A DNA stretch of 64,000 nucleotides. It comes from Oxalobacteraceae bacterium OTU3CAMAD1. Lineage in GTDB: Bacteria; Pseudomonadota; Gammaproteobacteria; Burkholderiales; Burkholderiaceae_D. The stretch is from assembly GCA_024123915.1 (NCBI GenBank), contig CP099650.1, positions 1,178,001-1,242,000 on the forward strand. The letters are read 5' to 3'. Position 1 is the first letter of the stretch; each line of letters opens with the position of its first letter. The notes beneath the pieces are model-generated. The model was given only the letters and a program-made list of their open reading frames with translations. It had not been told where the DNA came from and did not search any database. Of the stretch, positions 43,755 through 51,098 are shown piece after piece. Both the position numbers and the translations under genes were made by a program.

Positions 43755-44711
43755 TTATTTCTTACGCGTCACATACAAGCTGGCGACGACGCTACCAGCG
43801 ATCAGCAAGGCCACCACCGACAGCGAGATGTGGACCGGGATATGTATCCACGGCAGCAACAGCATCTTCAAGCCGATGAAGCACAGCACCAGCGCGAGGC
43901 CATATTTGAGCAGGTGGAACCGGTCTGCGATATCGGCCAGCAGGAAGTACAGCGCCCGCAAACCAAGAATCGCGAACATGTTCGACGTGAACACGATGAA
44001 CGGGTCCGACGTGATCGCGAAGATGGCCGGGATCGAATCGACCGCGAACACCAGGTCGGTCACCTCGATCAGGATCAGCACCAGGAACAGCGTGGTCACA
44101 AAGAACTTGCCATCTTTCTTCACGAAGAATTTCTCGCCGTGATCGCCTTCCGACACCGGCAAATGGCGCCGGGCGAACTTCAGCGCCGGGTTGTTCTTGA
44201 CATCCGGCTCGTCGTCGACCGCCCGGATCATCTGGACGCCGGTGTACAGCAGGAACGCGCCGAACAGGTACAGCACCCAGCTGAATTCCTTCACCACCCA
44301 CGCGCCGGCCAAAATCATCACCGCGCGCATGACGATCGCGCCCAGCACACCGTAGATCAGCACGCGCCGCTGGTACTCGGCCTTGACCTGGAACGCCGTG
44401 AAGATCAGCAGGAAGACGAAGACGTTGTCGACCGACAGGGCCTTCTCGATCAGGTAGCCGGACAGAAACTCCAGCGATTTTTGTTCCGCGATCTCCGGGC
44501 CGACGGTGCCGTTCAAATACCACCACAGGCCGCCGTTAAACGCCAACGCCAGGCTGAACCAGCCCAGCGACCATGCGCCCGCCTCGCGCAGCGTGACCTT
44601 GTGTGCCTTGTTGCCGCCGAAGACCCACAGGTCGACAGCCAGCATCAGCAGCACAAAGGCCACGAAGCCCGCCCACATGGGGGCGGTGGCGATGTTCTCG
44701 ATTCCAGTCAT
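43755..44711 (-). CDS. TerC/Alx-family membrane protein
   Basis: A 318-residue protein with about nine membrane helices. Family motifs: EKALSVDNVFVFLLIFTAF and IEVTDLVFAVDSIPAIFAITSDPFIVFTSNMFAILGLRALYF, with the conserved membrane Asp residues of Mn2+-exporting TerC/Alx proteins. Only 24 nt separate it from the upstream HPF-like gene, so no yybP-ykoY riboswitch can precede it. Probably exports Mn2+ or helps metalate exported proteins. Confidence 0.93.
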   Translation of the reverse strand: MTGIENIATAPMWAGFVAFVLLMLAVDLWVFGGNKAHKVTLREAGAWSLGWFSLALAFNGGLWWYLNGTVGPEIAEQKSLEFLSGYLIEKALSVDNVFVFLLIFTAFQVKAEYQRRVLIYGVLGAIVMRAVMILAGAWVVKEFSWVLYLFGAFLLYTGVQMIRAVDDEPDVKNNPALKFARRHLPVSEGDHGEKFFVKKDGKFFVTTLFLVLILIEVTDLVFAVDSIPAIFAITSDPFIVFTSNMFAILGLRALYFLLADIADRFHLLKYGLALVLCFIGLKMLLLPWIHIPVHISLSVVALLIAGSVVASLYVTRKK

Positions 44712-44735
44712 ATACCGCTCTCCGCTTGAGTTACG

Positions 44736-45101
44736 TTATCGCTCGTCTTTGCCGTCGGACGCTTCGTCCGCCGGCGCCAGGGTGGCCACTTTGTCGTGGG
44801 TGAATTCGCGGCTGCGGGACAGTTGGCGCGCCAGCGCGCGGTCGGCGCGTTCGGCGGCGCGGTCGATCGCGGCGTACATGTCTTCCTCGGTGTCCTCGAT
44901 GACGACGGTCTTGCCGTTGTCGAGGCTGATCTGAATCTTGCAGCGCTTGTCGCGGCCGCCGCGCGGACCGTTGATGTCCGACAGCCACACGGCCAGGCGG
45001 CGGGTCAGCGCCCAGCCCAGCGACGTTTCCAGGCGACGATACACGTAGGCGCGCAGGCTTTCGGTAAGGACCGGGCCGTTCGATTGGATTGCGATGTTCA
45101 T
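44736..45101 (-). CDS. HPF/RaiA-family ribosome-associated protein
   Basis: A 121-residue protein starting MNIAIQSNGPVLTESLRAYVYRRLE, RBS AAAGGAA. The beta-alpha-beta fold with LGWALTRRLAVWLSDINGPRGGRDKRCKIQISLDNGKTVVIEDTEEDMYAAIDRAAERADRA resembles HPF/RaiA stationary-phase ribosome factors, slightly extended at the C-terminus. In-frame codons upstream to 45320 lack an RBS and overlap the divergent promoter region. First gene of the HPF-TerC-TerB unit. Confidence 0.85.
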   Translation of the reverse strand: MNIAIQSNGPVLTESLRAYVYRRLETSLGWALTRRLAVWLSDINGPRGGRDKRCKIQISLDNGKTVVIEDTEEDMYAAIDRAAERADRALARQLSRSREFTHDKVATLAPADEASDGKDER

Positions 45102-45153
45102 GATCAGTTCCTTTCTTGGTGGATGACAAGACTCATGATAGGGGCGCTCAATC

Positions 45154-45170
45154 ATTCGTACAATTCGAAT
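45154..45170. promoter_or_regulatory. Dyad ATTCG-N7-CGAAT between hpf-like gene and nhaR-like gene
   Basis: ATTCGTACAATTCGAAT is a near-palindrome in the 116-bp divergent intergenic region and has the size of a LysR half-site pair. It is the best candidate for the NhaR-like regulator's binding site. A second imperfect dyad GGTTAAT / ATTAAACC lies at about 45177-45197. Confidence 0.5.
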
Positions 45171-45217
45171 ATACTTGGTTAATTCATCGATTAAACCGAT
45201 GTGTTGAAGGATTGATA

Positions 45218-46117
45218 ATGGCCACTCTGAACTACAAACACCTGCGTTACTTCTGGATGGTCGCCCGCAGCGGCAGCATCGCCAAGGCCGCAGAACAGCT
45301 GCATCTGACGCCGCAATCAATCTCCGGCCAGCTCACCGAATTTGCCGACACACTGGGCGTGGAGCTGTTCCGGCGGGTCGGGCGGCGCCTGGAGTTGACC
45401 GAGACCGGCAACCGCGTGCTGCGCCACGCCGAGGACATCTTCAGCGCCGGCGATGCCTTGCTGGAAGTCGTTAAGGACCAGTCCGCTACACAAGCTACCA
45501 CGTTCCGGGTGGGGGTTTCCGATTCGGTGTCCAAGGCGGTGGCGTGCCGGCTGGTGGCGCCGGCGCTGTCGCTGGCCGAGCCGACCCGGCTGATCTGCAG
45601 GGAAGGGCGGCTGGCGGCGTTGCTGGCGGACATGGCCGTCCACAAACTCGACCTGATCATCACCGACCGCGCCATGCCCAGCCACCTGAGCGTGCGCGGC
45701 TACAACCACTTGCTGGGCGAGAGCGAGCTTGGCGTGTTCGGGGCGCCGACCCTGGTGGAGACGTTGAACGGGGCGTTTCCGGAATGTCTGAATAACGCGC
45801 CGCTGCTGTTGCCGGGAGAGGATTTCGCCGTGCACGCCAGGCTGATGCAGTGGCTGCACACGCACGTGCCGCGTTTGCACGTGATCGGCGAGTTCGACGA
45901 CAGCGCCATGATCAAGGCCTTCGGGCAATCTGGGGCCGGGCTGTTCTTCGCGCCGGCGGCGATCGCCGACACCATCTGCTCGCAATATGGCGTGGTGATG
46001 GTCGGCACCATTCCTTCGCTGCGCGAACAGGTCTACGCGATCACGACCGAACGGCGCATCAGCCATCCGGCCACGCAGGCGATTCGGCAGGCGGCGCTGG
46101 AGACGTTGTCGGCTTGA
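45218..46117 (+). CDS. nhaR: NhaR-like LysR-family transcriptional activator
   Basis: A 299-residue LysR protein; start 45218 with RBS GAAGG. The N-terminal sequence LNYKHLRYFWMVARSGSIAKAAEQLHLTPQSISGQL is the NhaR signature, and the effector domain keeps LDLIITDRAMP. NhaR answers Na+ and pH in enterics and often controls nhaA; here no nhaA is adjacent and it is divergent from the HPF-TerC-TerB unit instead, which is its likely target. Confidence 0.88.
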   Translation: MATLNYKHLRYFWMVARSGSIAKAAEQLHLTPQSISGQLTEFADTLGVELFRRVGRRLELTETGNRVLRHAEDIFSAGDALLEVVKDQSATQATTFRVGVSDSVSKAVACRLVAPALSLAEPTRLICREGRLAALLADMAVHKLDLIITDRAMPSHLSVRGYNHLLGESELGVFGAPTLVETLNGAFPECLNNAPLLLPGEDFAVHARLMQWLHTHVPRLHVIGEFDDSAMIKAFGQSGAGLFFAPAAIADTICSQYGVVMVGTIPSLREQVYAITTERRISHPATQAIRQAALETLSA

Positions 46118-46205
46118 TATTGCGCAATAAATGCACAAGTAGCATAGATGCACCAAGGCAATGTTATAGTATTGATATTTTACTTTTGCATTGGCTTGCG
46201 CAACC

Positions 46206-47531
46206 ATGAAAACGTCACCCCTATTGCATGTAGTCCGTCTTGCGCGGCGGATGAATGCTGCCGCTGAGGCGAATGACAAACAGAAATCTCTAGTCGTCGA
46301 GATAGTCGACGAACTCAGATTTTTTTTTGAGGTTGGGTATAAAGTTGTTTTGCTAGCGGGGATATTGCCCACAGTCGGCTACCTGATCGTTTCAATTAAG
46401 TTCTATCCGACTGGACTGACTATTGGTGACAGCTTCTTTTTTCTCATGGTTGGCCTCGCATTCGGTGTGGTTTATCTGTTTTTCTTGTTGTATTTCGCTG
46501 TACTTGCGCTAGTTCTGGAGAGCGTGTTTTCGGCCCCATCCACTTTCGAGAAATGGTTTTTTCGGATATTAGTCTTCGGCATATTTTTGGCCATAGGTGT
46601 CACCCTTTTCATCTTCCGCGATACAGAGTCAGCATCCGCGATCGCTTCGGGGTTAATTGGGTTCAGTGTGTCGGGTATTTGTTTTGTCATACTTAAGCGG
46701 CGCCTGAGGGCGCCTGCTACTGTTTTGTCGTCATCGGCCTCTCCGCCAATCTTGTCGCCTGCGTCACAGAAAGCTGTGAATATTGGGTTAGGGGGTATGG
46801 TCTTGTTTGCGCCAGTGCTGATAGCCTCAGTTTTTTTGCAGCGCATGAACGAGAATATGACAATGAAAAACGTAGGAATGCGCGCTACTAACATCACGCT
46901 CAAGCTGAGTGAAGAAAACTACAACATCCTCACCAGTGCCGCAAGCGGGCAATATCTTGCCGCGCTGGGCTGCACCACGTCTTCAGGCGCGCCTGAACGC
47001 GTGGTCCACGGTGTTAATTTGCTGTGGCACGGTATTGGCGAACGTAGCCTCGTCGAGATACCAGCCGGTGAAGGCAAGCCATTGGTGGTCGAATTGAAGC
47101 GTGATGGGGTTTTCTTCTTTCGCAACTACAGCGGAGTGGTCACTCGTTGCATTGAAATGAGCAGCGACATTTTCTTCAAGTCCGGATCTTCGGAACTAGC
47201 CGAAGACGACAGCGGTGACTTGGATGAAATGATGAAAGTGATCCATAAGAACAGTGCCAGCATTGAAGAAATCCAAGTGGTCGGACATGCGGATGCCTTT
47301 GGCTACAAGGGCGGAGCAAAACTCAATAACGAACTCGCACTGGCAAGGGCCGTGAAGACTCGGGATCAGATCGTCGAGCGGGCGTGCTTCAAAAATGTGA
47401 AGGCGGAAGGGCACGGTGCGAGGGAACCCAAAACGCTGTGCAAGGACTGGCCAGTGAAGGAAACGCTCTCCGAGTGTCTGGCGGTGAATCGCCGGGTCGA
47501 GATACGCATGAAGTTCAAGCCAGCCAAATAA
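46206..47531 (+). CDS. Multi-TM membrane protein with C-terminal OmpA-like domain, AT-richer than surroundings
   Basis: A 441-residue protein (ATG 46206; the TTG at 46191 is less likely). The N-terminal half has about six hydrophobic segments (KVVLLAGILPTVGYLIVSI; FFFLMVGLAFGVVYLFFLLY; ILVFGIFLAIGVTLFIF; IASGLIGFSVSGICFVIL; GLGGMVLFAPVLIASVFL). A middle beta-rich domain with Cys pair follows, then an OmpA-like peptidoglycan-binding domain (DIFFKSGSSELAED; IQVVGHADAFG; NNELALARAVKTRDQI; NRRVEIRMKF). Codons with TTT, TTG and ATA are far commoner than in neighbours, which suggests recent transfer. I know no named family with this whole architecture. Confidence 0.8.
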   Translation: MKTSPLLHVVRLARRMNAAAEANDKQKSLVVEIVDELRFFFEVGYKVVLLAGILPTVGYLIVSIKFYPTGLTIGDSFFFLMVGLAFGVVYLFFLLYFAVLALVLESVFSAPSTFEKWFFRILVFGIFLAIGVTLFIFRDTESASAIASGLIGFSVSGICFVILKRRLRAPATVLSSSASPPILSPASQKAVNIGLGGMVLFAPVLIASVFLQRMNENMTMKNVGMRATNITLKLSEENYNILTSAASGQYLAALGCTTSSGAPERVVHGVNLLWHGIGERSLVEIPAGEGKPLVVELKRDGVFFFRNYSGVVTRCIEMSSDIFFKSGSSELAEDDSGDLDEMMKVIHKNSASIEEIQVVGHADAFGYKGGAKLNNELALARAVKTRDQIVERACFKNVKAEGHGAREPKTLCKDWPVKETLSECLAVNRRVEIRMKFKPAK

Positions 47532-47533
47532 AG

Positions 47534-47565
47534 CGGCCGGATCCCGCGCATGCGGGACCCGGCCG
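47534..47565. terminator. Stem-loop between convergent genes
   Basis: CGGCCGG.TCCCGC pairs with GCGGGA.CCGGCCG around CATG. It separates the OmpA-domain gene from the convergent fasciclin gene. No long T-run. Confidence 0.6.
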
Positions 47566-47589
47566 ACGGCTGCGGAAACTGAGCGGAGC

Positions 47590-48045
47590 TTACTTAGGCA
47601 TTACCACCGTGTCGATGACGTGGATCACGCCGTTGTCGGCGGCGATGTCGGTCTTGGTGACGTGGGCCTTGTCCACCATTACCTTGCCGTCTTTGGCGGT
47701 CACGGTCAGCGACTCACCTTGCACGGTCTTGACCTTGCCCGGCTTGACGTCGGCGGCCATCACTTTGCCTGGCACCACGTGGTAGGTCAGGACCTTGGTC
47801 AGTGCGGCTTTGTCCTTCAGCAGGGCGTCGAGCTTGGCCTTTGGAATCTTCGCGAAGGCTTCGTCGGTGGGCGCGAAGACGGTGAACGGACCCGGGCCTT
47901 TGAGCGTGTCGACCAGGCCAGCCGCCTGGACGGCCGTGACCAGCGTGTTGAACGAACCGGCCGATTTGGCGGTATCGACGATGTCCGCTGCGCTTGCTGC
48001 GCCGAAAGCCATGGTGAACGCTGCTGCCATCAAGATCTTCTTCAT
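47590..48045 (-). CDS. Fasciclin (FAS1) domain exported protein
   Basis: A 151-residue protein: signal peptide ending ASAAD, then one complete FAS1 domain with H1 motif [17 protein letters not shown] and H2 region [12 protein letters not shown], plus the YH-like pair TYHVVPGKV. Secreted single-FAS1 proteins act in adhesion or surface protection. RBS AAAGGAG. Confidence 0.94.
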   Translation of the reverse strand: MKKILMAAAFTMAFGAASAADIVDTAKSAGSFNTLVTAVQAAGLVDTLKGPGPFTVFAPTDEAFAKIPKAKLDALLKDKAALTKVLTYHVVPGKVMAADVKPGKVKTVQGESLTVTAKDGKVMVDKAHVTKTDIAADNGVIHVIDTVVMPK

Positions 48046-48182
48046 GTAAATCTCCTTTGAGTGAACCGTTTATGGAACGGCATGTGCGTAATTTATAGGC
48101 CAACATGATAGTTGTCCTCTAATTGTCGTACTGTGTGACCATACTCACGGTTCAATATCGGTTCACTCATGGTTGGAGACGG

Positions 48183-48653
48183 TCAATGCCCGTAGCTCAG
48201 CACGCGCAGCAGCTTCCATGCGCCGGCTTCTTTTTCCCAGACCATCGAGAAGCGATACACGCCGCAGCCTTCCTGCGTGCCCGGCGCGTCCGACGAGCAG
48301 AAGCGGTGGCTGCCGATGTGCATCGCCCGTCCCGGCCCGGCCGGAAAAACCTCGGCCGTGTCGTTCATCGCCTCGCGGCGCAGCGTGCCGGGTTCCTTGA
48401 ATTTGTTTTCGAAGATGCGGATGTTGTCGGCGTAGCCCGTCAAGCCGGTGCGGTCGTGATAGAACTCCAGCCGGGAGCTGAAGCCTGTTTTCATTGTCGC
48501 GATATCGCGCTGGTTGATGGCGCCGAACAGGCGGGCGTCCGCCGCCAGGATCTCGGCGCGCAGGTCGGGCTGTTCGGCGGCCAGAACAGGCGAGGCCGGA
48601 ACGGCGGCAAGCATCGCGGTAAGCACATAAGCGGTGGCGGTCGGTAATTTCAT
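48183..48653 (-). CDS. Exported NTF2-like (DUF4440-type) protein
   Basis: A 156-residue protein; start 48653 follows AGGGGAG. Signal peptide ending VLAAE, then an NTF2-like fold: EILAADARLFGAINQRDIATMKTGFSSRLEFYHDRTGLTGYADNIRIFENKF and YRFSMVWEKEAGAWKLLRVLSYGH. Two Cys may form a disulfide. Role unknown; such domains bind small ligands. Confidence 0.82.
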   Translation of the reverse strand: MKLPTATAYVLTAMLAAVPASPVLAAEQPDLRAEILAADARLFGAINQRDIATMKTGFSSRLEFYHDRTGLTGYADNIRIFENKFKEPGTLRREAMNDTAEVFPAGPGRAMHIGSHRFCSSDAPGTQEGCGVYRFSMVWEKEAGAWKLLRVLSYGH

Positions 48654-48807
48654 CGGAGCTCCCCTGAGTTGAATAATGGGGACAGCGTACGCTGTTGCCA
48701 TCGGTTCGGCGATGCCGATCCGATGAACGGTCGATCCTGTAGGACCGATGGTCGCCAGGCGGATTGATCGCGGCCGGCATCGGACGAGGATGCCGGCCGC
48801 GTCGCCC

Positions 48808-49452
48808 TTAGACCTTGGCGAAGTTACTCATCGCCAGGGCGCCGAACGGCAGCTGAATCAGCGGGCCGCCAACGTCGAGCGAGCCCAGGTCGACCGGGAA
48901 GTAGCCGATGGTGTCGAGCAGTTTGCGCACTTCGGCTTTGGCGGCGGCATCGTCGCCGGCGTAGAACATGGTGCGCTGGCCGCCGGCCACCTCTGGCTGG
49001 GGGATCACGTTGGCGTCGACGTGGTTGAAGGCCTTGACCACGCGCGCGCCCGGCACCAGCTTGGTGAAGATGGCGCTGGCGTGCTGGTCGCCCAGGTCGA
49101 TCGCCTTGATGCCGTAGGCGGCCAGCGGATTGTTCGGGTCGTTGCGGTCGGGGGAGTCGGGGGCGAGGAACAGCACTGGATTGGTGGCGTCGATGACGAT
49201 GCGGTTGTTCCAGGCCGGCAGGTTTTTGACCAGGGTTTCGAGCGCTTCCCAAGGCACGGCGACGATCACGATATCCGCGCTGGCGGCCTGTTCGATGGTG
49301 CCCGCGGTGATGTTCGAGCCGAGTTCGGCCGTCAACTTGGCCAGCGATGCCGGGCCGGATTTGTTGGCGATGGTTGCCGAGATGCCTTTGGCGGCGAATG
49401 CGCGAGCGACGTTGGAGCCCAGGGCGCCAGAACCAATGATACCGATATTCAT
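48808..49452 (-). CDS. NADPH-dependent F420-reductase-like oxidoreductase
   Basis: A 214-residue Rossmann protein: IGIIGSGALGSNVARAF (nucleotide binding), ADIVIVAVPWEAL, VIDATNPV and KAFNHVDANVIPQP, the pattern of NADP/F420 oxidoreductase-type and YqeC-like dinucleotide-binding enzymes. This organism is unlikely to use F420, so an NADP-linked substrate is expected. It is downstream of the Rrf2 regulator, with an operator-like dyad about 100 bp before its start. Confidence 0.88.
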   Translation of the reverse strand: MNIGIIGSGALGSNVARAFAAKGISATIANKSGPASLAKLTAELGSNITAGTIEQAASADIVIVAVPWEALETLVKNLPAWNNRIVIDATNPVLFLAPDSPDRNDPNNPLAAYGIKAIDLGDQHASAIFTKLVPGARVVKAFNHVDANVIPQPEVAGGQRTMFYAGDDAAAKAEVRKLLDTIGYFPVDLGSLDVGGPLIQLPFGALAMSNFAKV

Positions 49453-49553
49453 ATTAACTCCAAAAAGAAACGGGGCGGATTGTTCCGGACCTCAGCGCCC
49501 CTTAGGCTGCGGTCCTTGCCTTGCCGGTGCTGGCTTGGCGGTTAAGGTATTTA

Positions 49554-49572
49554 TGTAACTGACACAGTCACA
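49554..49572. promoter_or_regulatory. Dyad TGTAACTGACACAGTCACA, probable Rrf2 operator
   Basis: The 19-bp near-palindrome lies upstream of the oxidoreductase gene and shares the TGT..ACTG / CAGT..ACA pattern with the site before the Rrf2 gene. Confidence 0.55.
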
Positions 49573-49591
49573 TTTAAGGTCAAAAAAAACG

Positions 49592-50038
49592 CTACCAGAC
49601 CAGCGGGATCGTAAATTTTCCCAATCTTGCGGTCTCCGCCGCGATATCCGCGATGGTGACTTTCGCTAATTCGTTCTCCAGGGCCGACTGCGCCTTGTCC
49701 AGGGTGGGCCGGATGGCTTCCTGGATGTTGCTGCCGACGATGCAATCCTTGAACGGGGAGACACGGTGCAGCGTGAAAATATCCGTATCCTCCACCGCCC
49801 GGTACACGTCCAGCAGCCGGATCTGGTCGCTGGGCTTGGCCAGGATGGCGCCGCCGCCGGCGCCCAGTTGCGATGTCGTCAGACCCGCCTCGCTCAGCAG
49901 GGACAGCAGTCGGCGGATCACCACCGGGCCGGTCGCCGCCGAGTGGGCGATATCCTCCGAACGCACCGGCTTTCCATCCATAACGACGATGGAGACGAGG
50001 GCGTGAACGGCAACGACAAAGCGTGAACTGGTTGGCAT
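49592..50038 (-). CDS. Rrf2-family transcriptional regulator
   Basis: A 148-residue Rrf2 protein: RFVVAVHALVSIVVMDGKPVRSEDIAHSAATGPVVIRRLLSLLSEAGLTTSQLGAGGG (winged helix), then the dimer helix. It has one Cys (KDCIVGSNI), so it lacks the three-Cys Fe-S site of IscR/NsrR and resembles YwnA/CymR-like or quinone/thiol-sensing members. Divergent dyad at 50054 suggests autoregulation. Confidence 0.92.
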   Translation of the reverse strand: MPTSSRFVVAVHALVSIVVMDGKPVRSEDIAHSAATGPVVIRRLLSLLSEAGLTTSQLGAGGGAILAKPSDQIRLLDVYRAVEDTDIFTLHRVSPFKDCIVGSNIQEAIRPTLDKAQSALENELAKVTIADIAAETARLGKFTIPLVW

Positions 50039-50053
50039 GATTTTCTAAGAAAC

Positions 50054-50076
50054 TGTGTTACAGCCACTATTACACA
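50054..50076. promoter_or_regulatory. Dyad TGTGT-N13-ACACA before the Rrf2 gene
   Basis: TGTGTTAC and ATTACACA arms flank the spacer, 16 bp upstream of the Rrf2 start codon. Likely the autoregulatory operator. Confidence 0.5.
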
Positions 50077-50152
50077 CTGCGTGGGGCGTGTCAACACGGT
50101 TTTTTCAAACTTTGGACTAGAATTGAATCGTGAAACAGTTCGGGAGATGAAT

Positions 50153-50341
50153 ATGAGAAGCGACGAGGCGCAGGCAGCGGCCATGTTGACGCTTCTCGCG
50201 TTGGGCAGGCGCGAAATCGAGCGCAAGCAATTCCGAGACATCGAGGACGTCTTTGCAGAACTCGATCAGTTGACGGTGGCTGAGCACGAGGAACGCGGGG
50301 GCGGTTCTTTAGTAGCGGGGCGTTCGTCAAATGGCACATAG
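50153..50341 (+). CDS. Small antitoxin-like protein (62 residues)
   Basis: Start 50153 has GGGAG six bases upstream. The protein begins MRSDEAQAAAML and contains LLALGRREIERKQFRDIEDVFAELDQL, a helical pattern shared with the C-terminal part of ParD/RelB-type or prevent-host-death-like antitoxins, then a Gly/Ser-rich tail. No toxin-sized frame follows before the response regulator. Family assignment is weak; could equally be an unrelated small regulator. Confidence 0.45.
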   Translation: MRSDEAQAAAMLTLLALGRREIERKQFRDIEDVFAELDQLTVAEHEERGGGSLVAGRSSNGT

Positions 50342-50432
50342 TCTTTCCTTAAGATTCATTTCATCATGCCGCGCCAAACTCGGCTGCGTTTTTCCGCCAT
50401 ACTGGCGGCAATTTCCCGCTCGAGTCCCCCTT

Positions 50433-51098
50433 ATGCGCATTCTGTTAGTCGAAGACGACACCTCCCTAGGCGAAACCATCCTCGCGTGGTTGCGGCTCGA
50501 CCAGCACGCGGTCGATTGGGTGCAACGCGGCGATTCGGCCCAGACCGCGCTGATGACCCACCGCTACGATTGCGTCCTGCTCGACCGTGGCTTGCCTGGC
50601 CTGTCCGGCGACGCCTTGCTGGCCGAGCTGCGCGCCACCGGCAACGCCGTGCCGGTCATCCTGATCACCGCATTCAACGCGCTGGCCGACCGGGTCGAGG
50701 GACTGGACCTGGGAGCCGACGATTACCTGGTTAAACCGTTTGAGTTGGAAGAAATGTCGGCGCGCATCCGGGCGGCGGTGCGGCGCGGCGCCGACCAGGT
50801 GAGCAATGACTTGGCGCACGGCGACATCACGCTCAATCTCGAAACCAAGCAGGCCAGCCTGGGCGGCCAGCCGGTGGCGCTGACCGCGCGCGAATACCAC
50901 GTGCTGTACGCGCTGCTGCTGCGCAAGAACAGCATCGTCACCCGCGCCCAGATCGAGGAAACCCTGTACGGCTGGGGCGATGAGGTGGAAAGCAACGCCA
51001 TCGAGGTGTACATCCACAACCTGCGCAAAAAGCTGGGCGCGGACAGCATCGTTACCGTGCGCGGCCTCGGCTACCGGCTGAAAAACAATGACGACTAA
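50433..51098 (+). CDS. QseB/PmrA-like OmpR-family response regulator
   Basis: A 221-residue regulator: receiver with MRILLVEDDTSLG (Asp pair), CVLLDRGLPGLSG (phospho-Asp) and DDYLVKPFELEE (Lys); winged helix with LTAREYHVLYALLLRKNSIVTRAQIEETLYGWGDEVESNAIEVYIHNLRKKLG. The DNA-binding part is of QseB/PmrA type, whose known box is TTAAG-type direct repeats with 10-bp period; one such box lies at 53064. Overlaps the kinase gene by 11 nt. Confidence 0.93.
   Translation: MRILLVEDDTSLGETILAWLRLDQHAVDWVQRGDSAQTALMTHRYDCVLLDRGLPGLSGDALLAELRATGNAVPVILITAFNALADRVEGLDLGADDYLVKPFELEEMSARIRAAVRRGADQVSNDLAHGDITLNLETKQASLGGQPVALTAREYHVLYALLLRKNSIVTRAQIEETLYGWGDEVESNAIEVYIHNLRKKLGADSIVTVRGLGYRLKNNDD

Noticed and set aside
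43308..44711. Tellurite-resistance cluster
   Set aside because: Only TerC- and TerB-like genes occur; terZADE are absent, so a metal/envelope role is more likely.
44712..44735. yybP-ykoY manganese riboswitch before the TerC gene
   Set aside because: Only 24 nt separate it from the upstream gene, too short for the riboswitch.
46206..47531. Zorya-type defence component (ZorA/ZorB)
   Set aside because: It is a single protein with more helices than ZorB, and no helicase or nuclease genes flank it.
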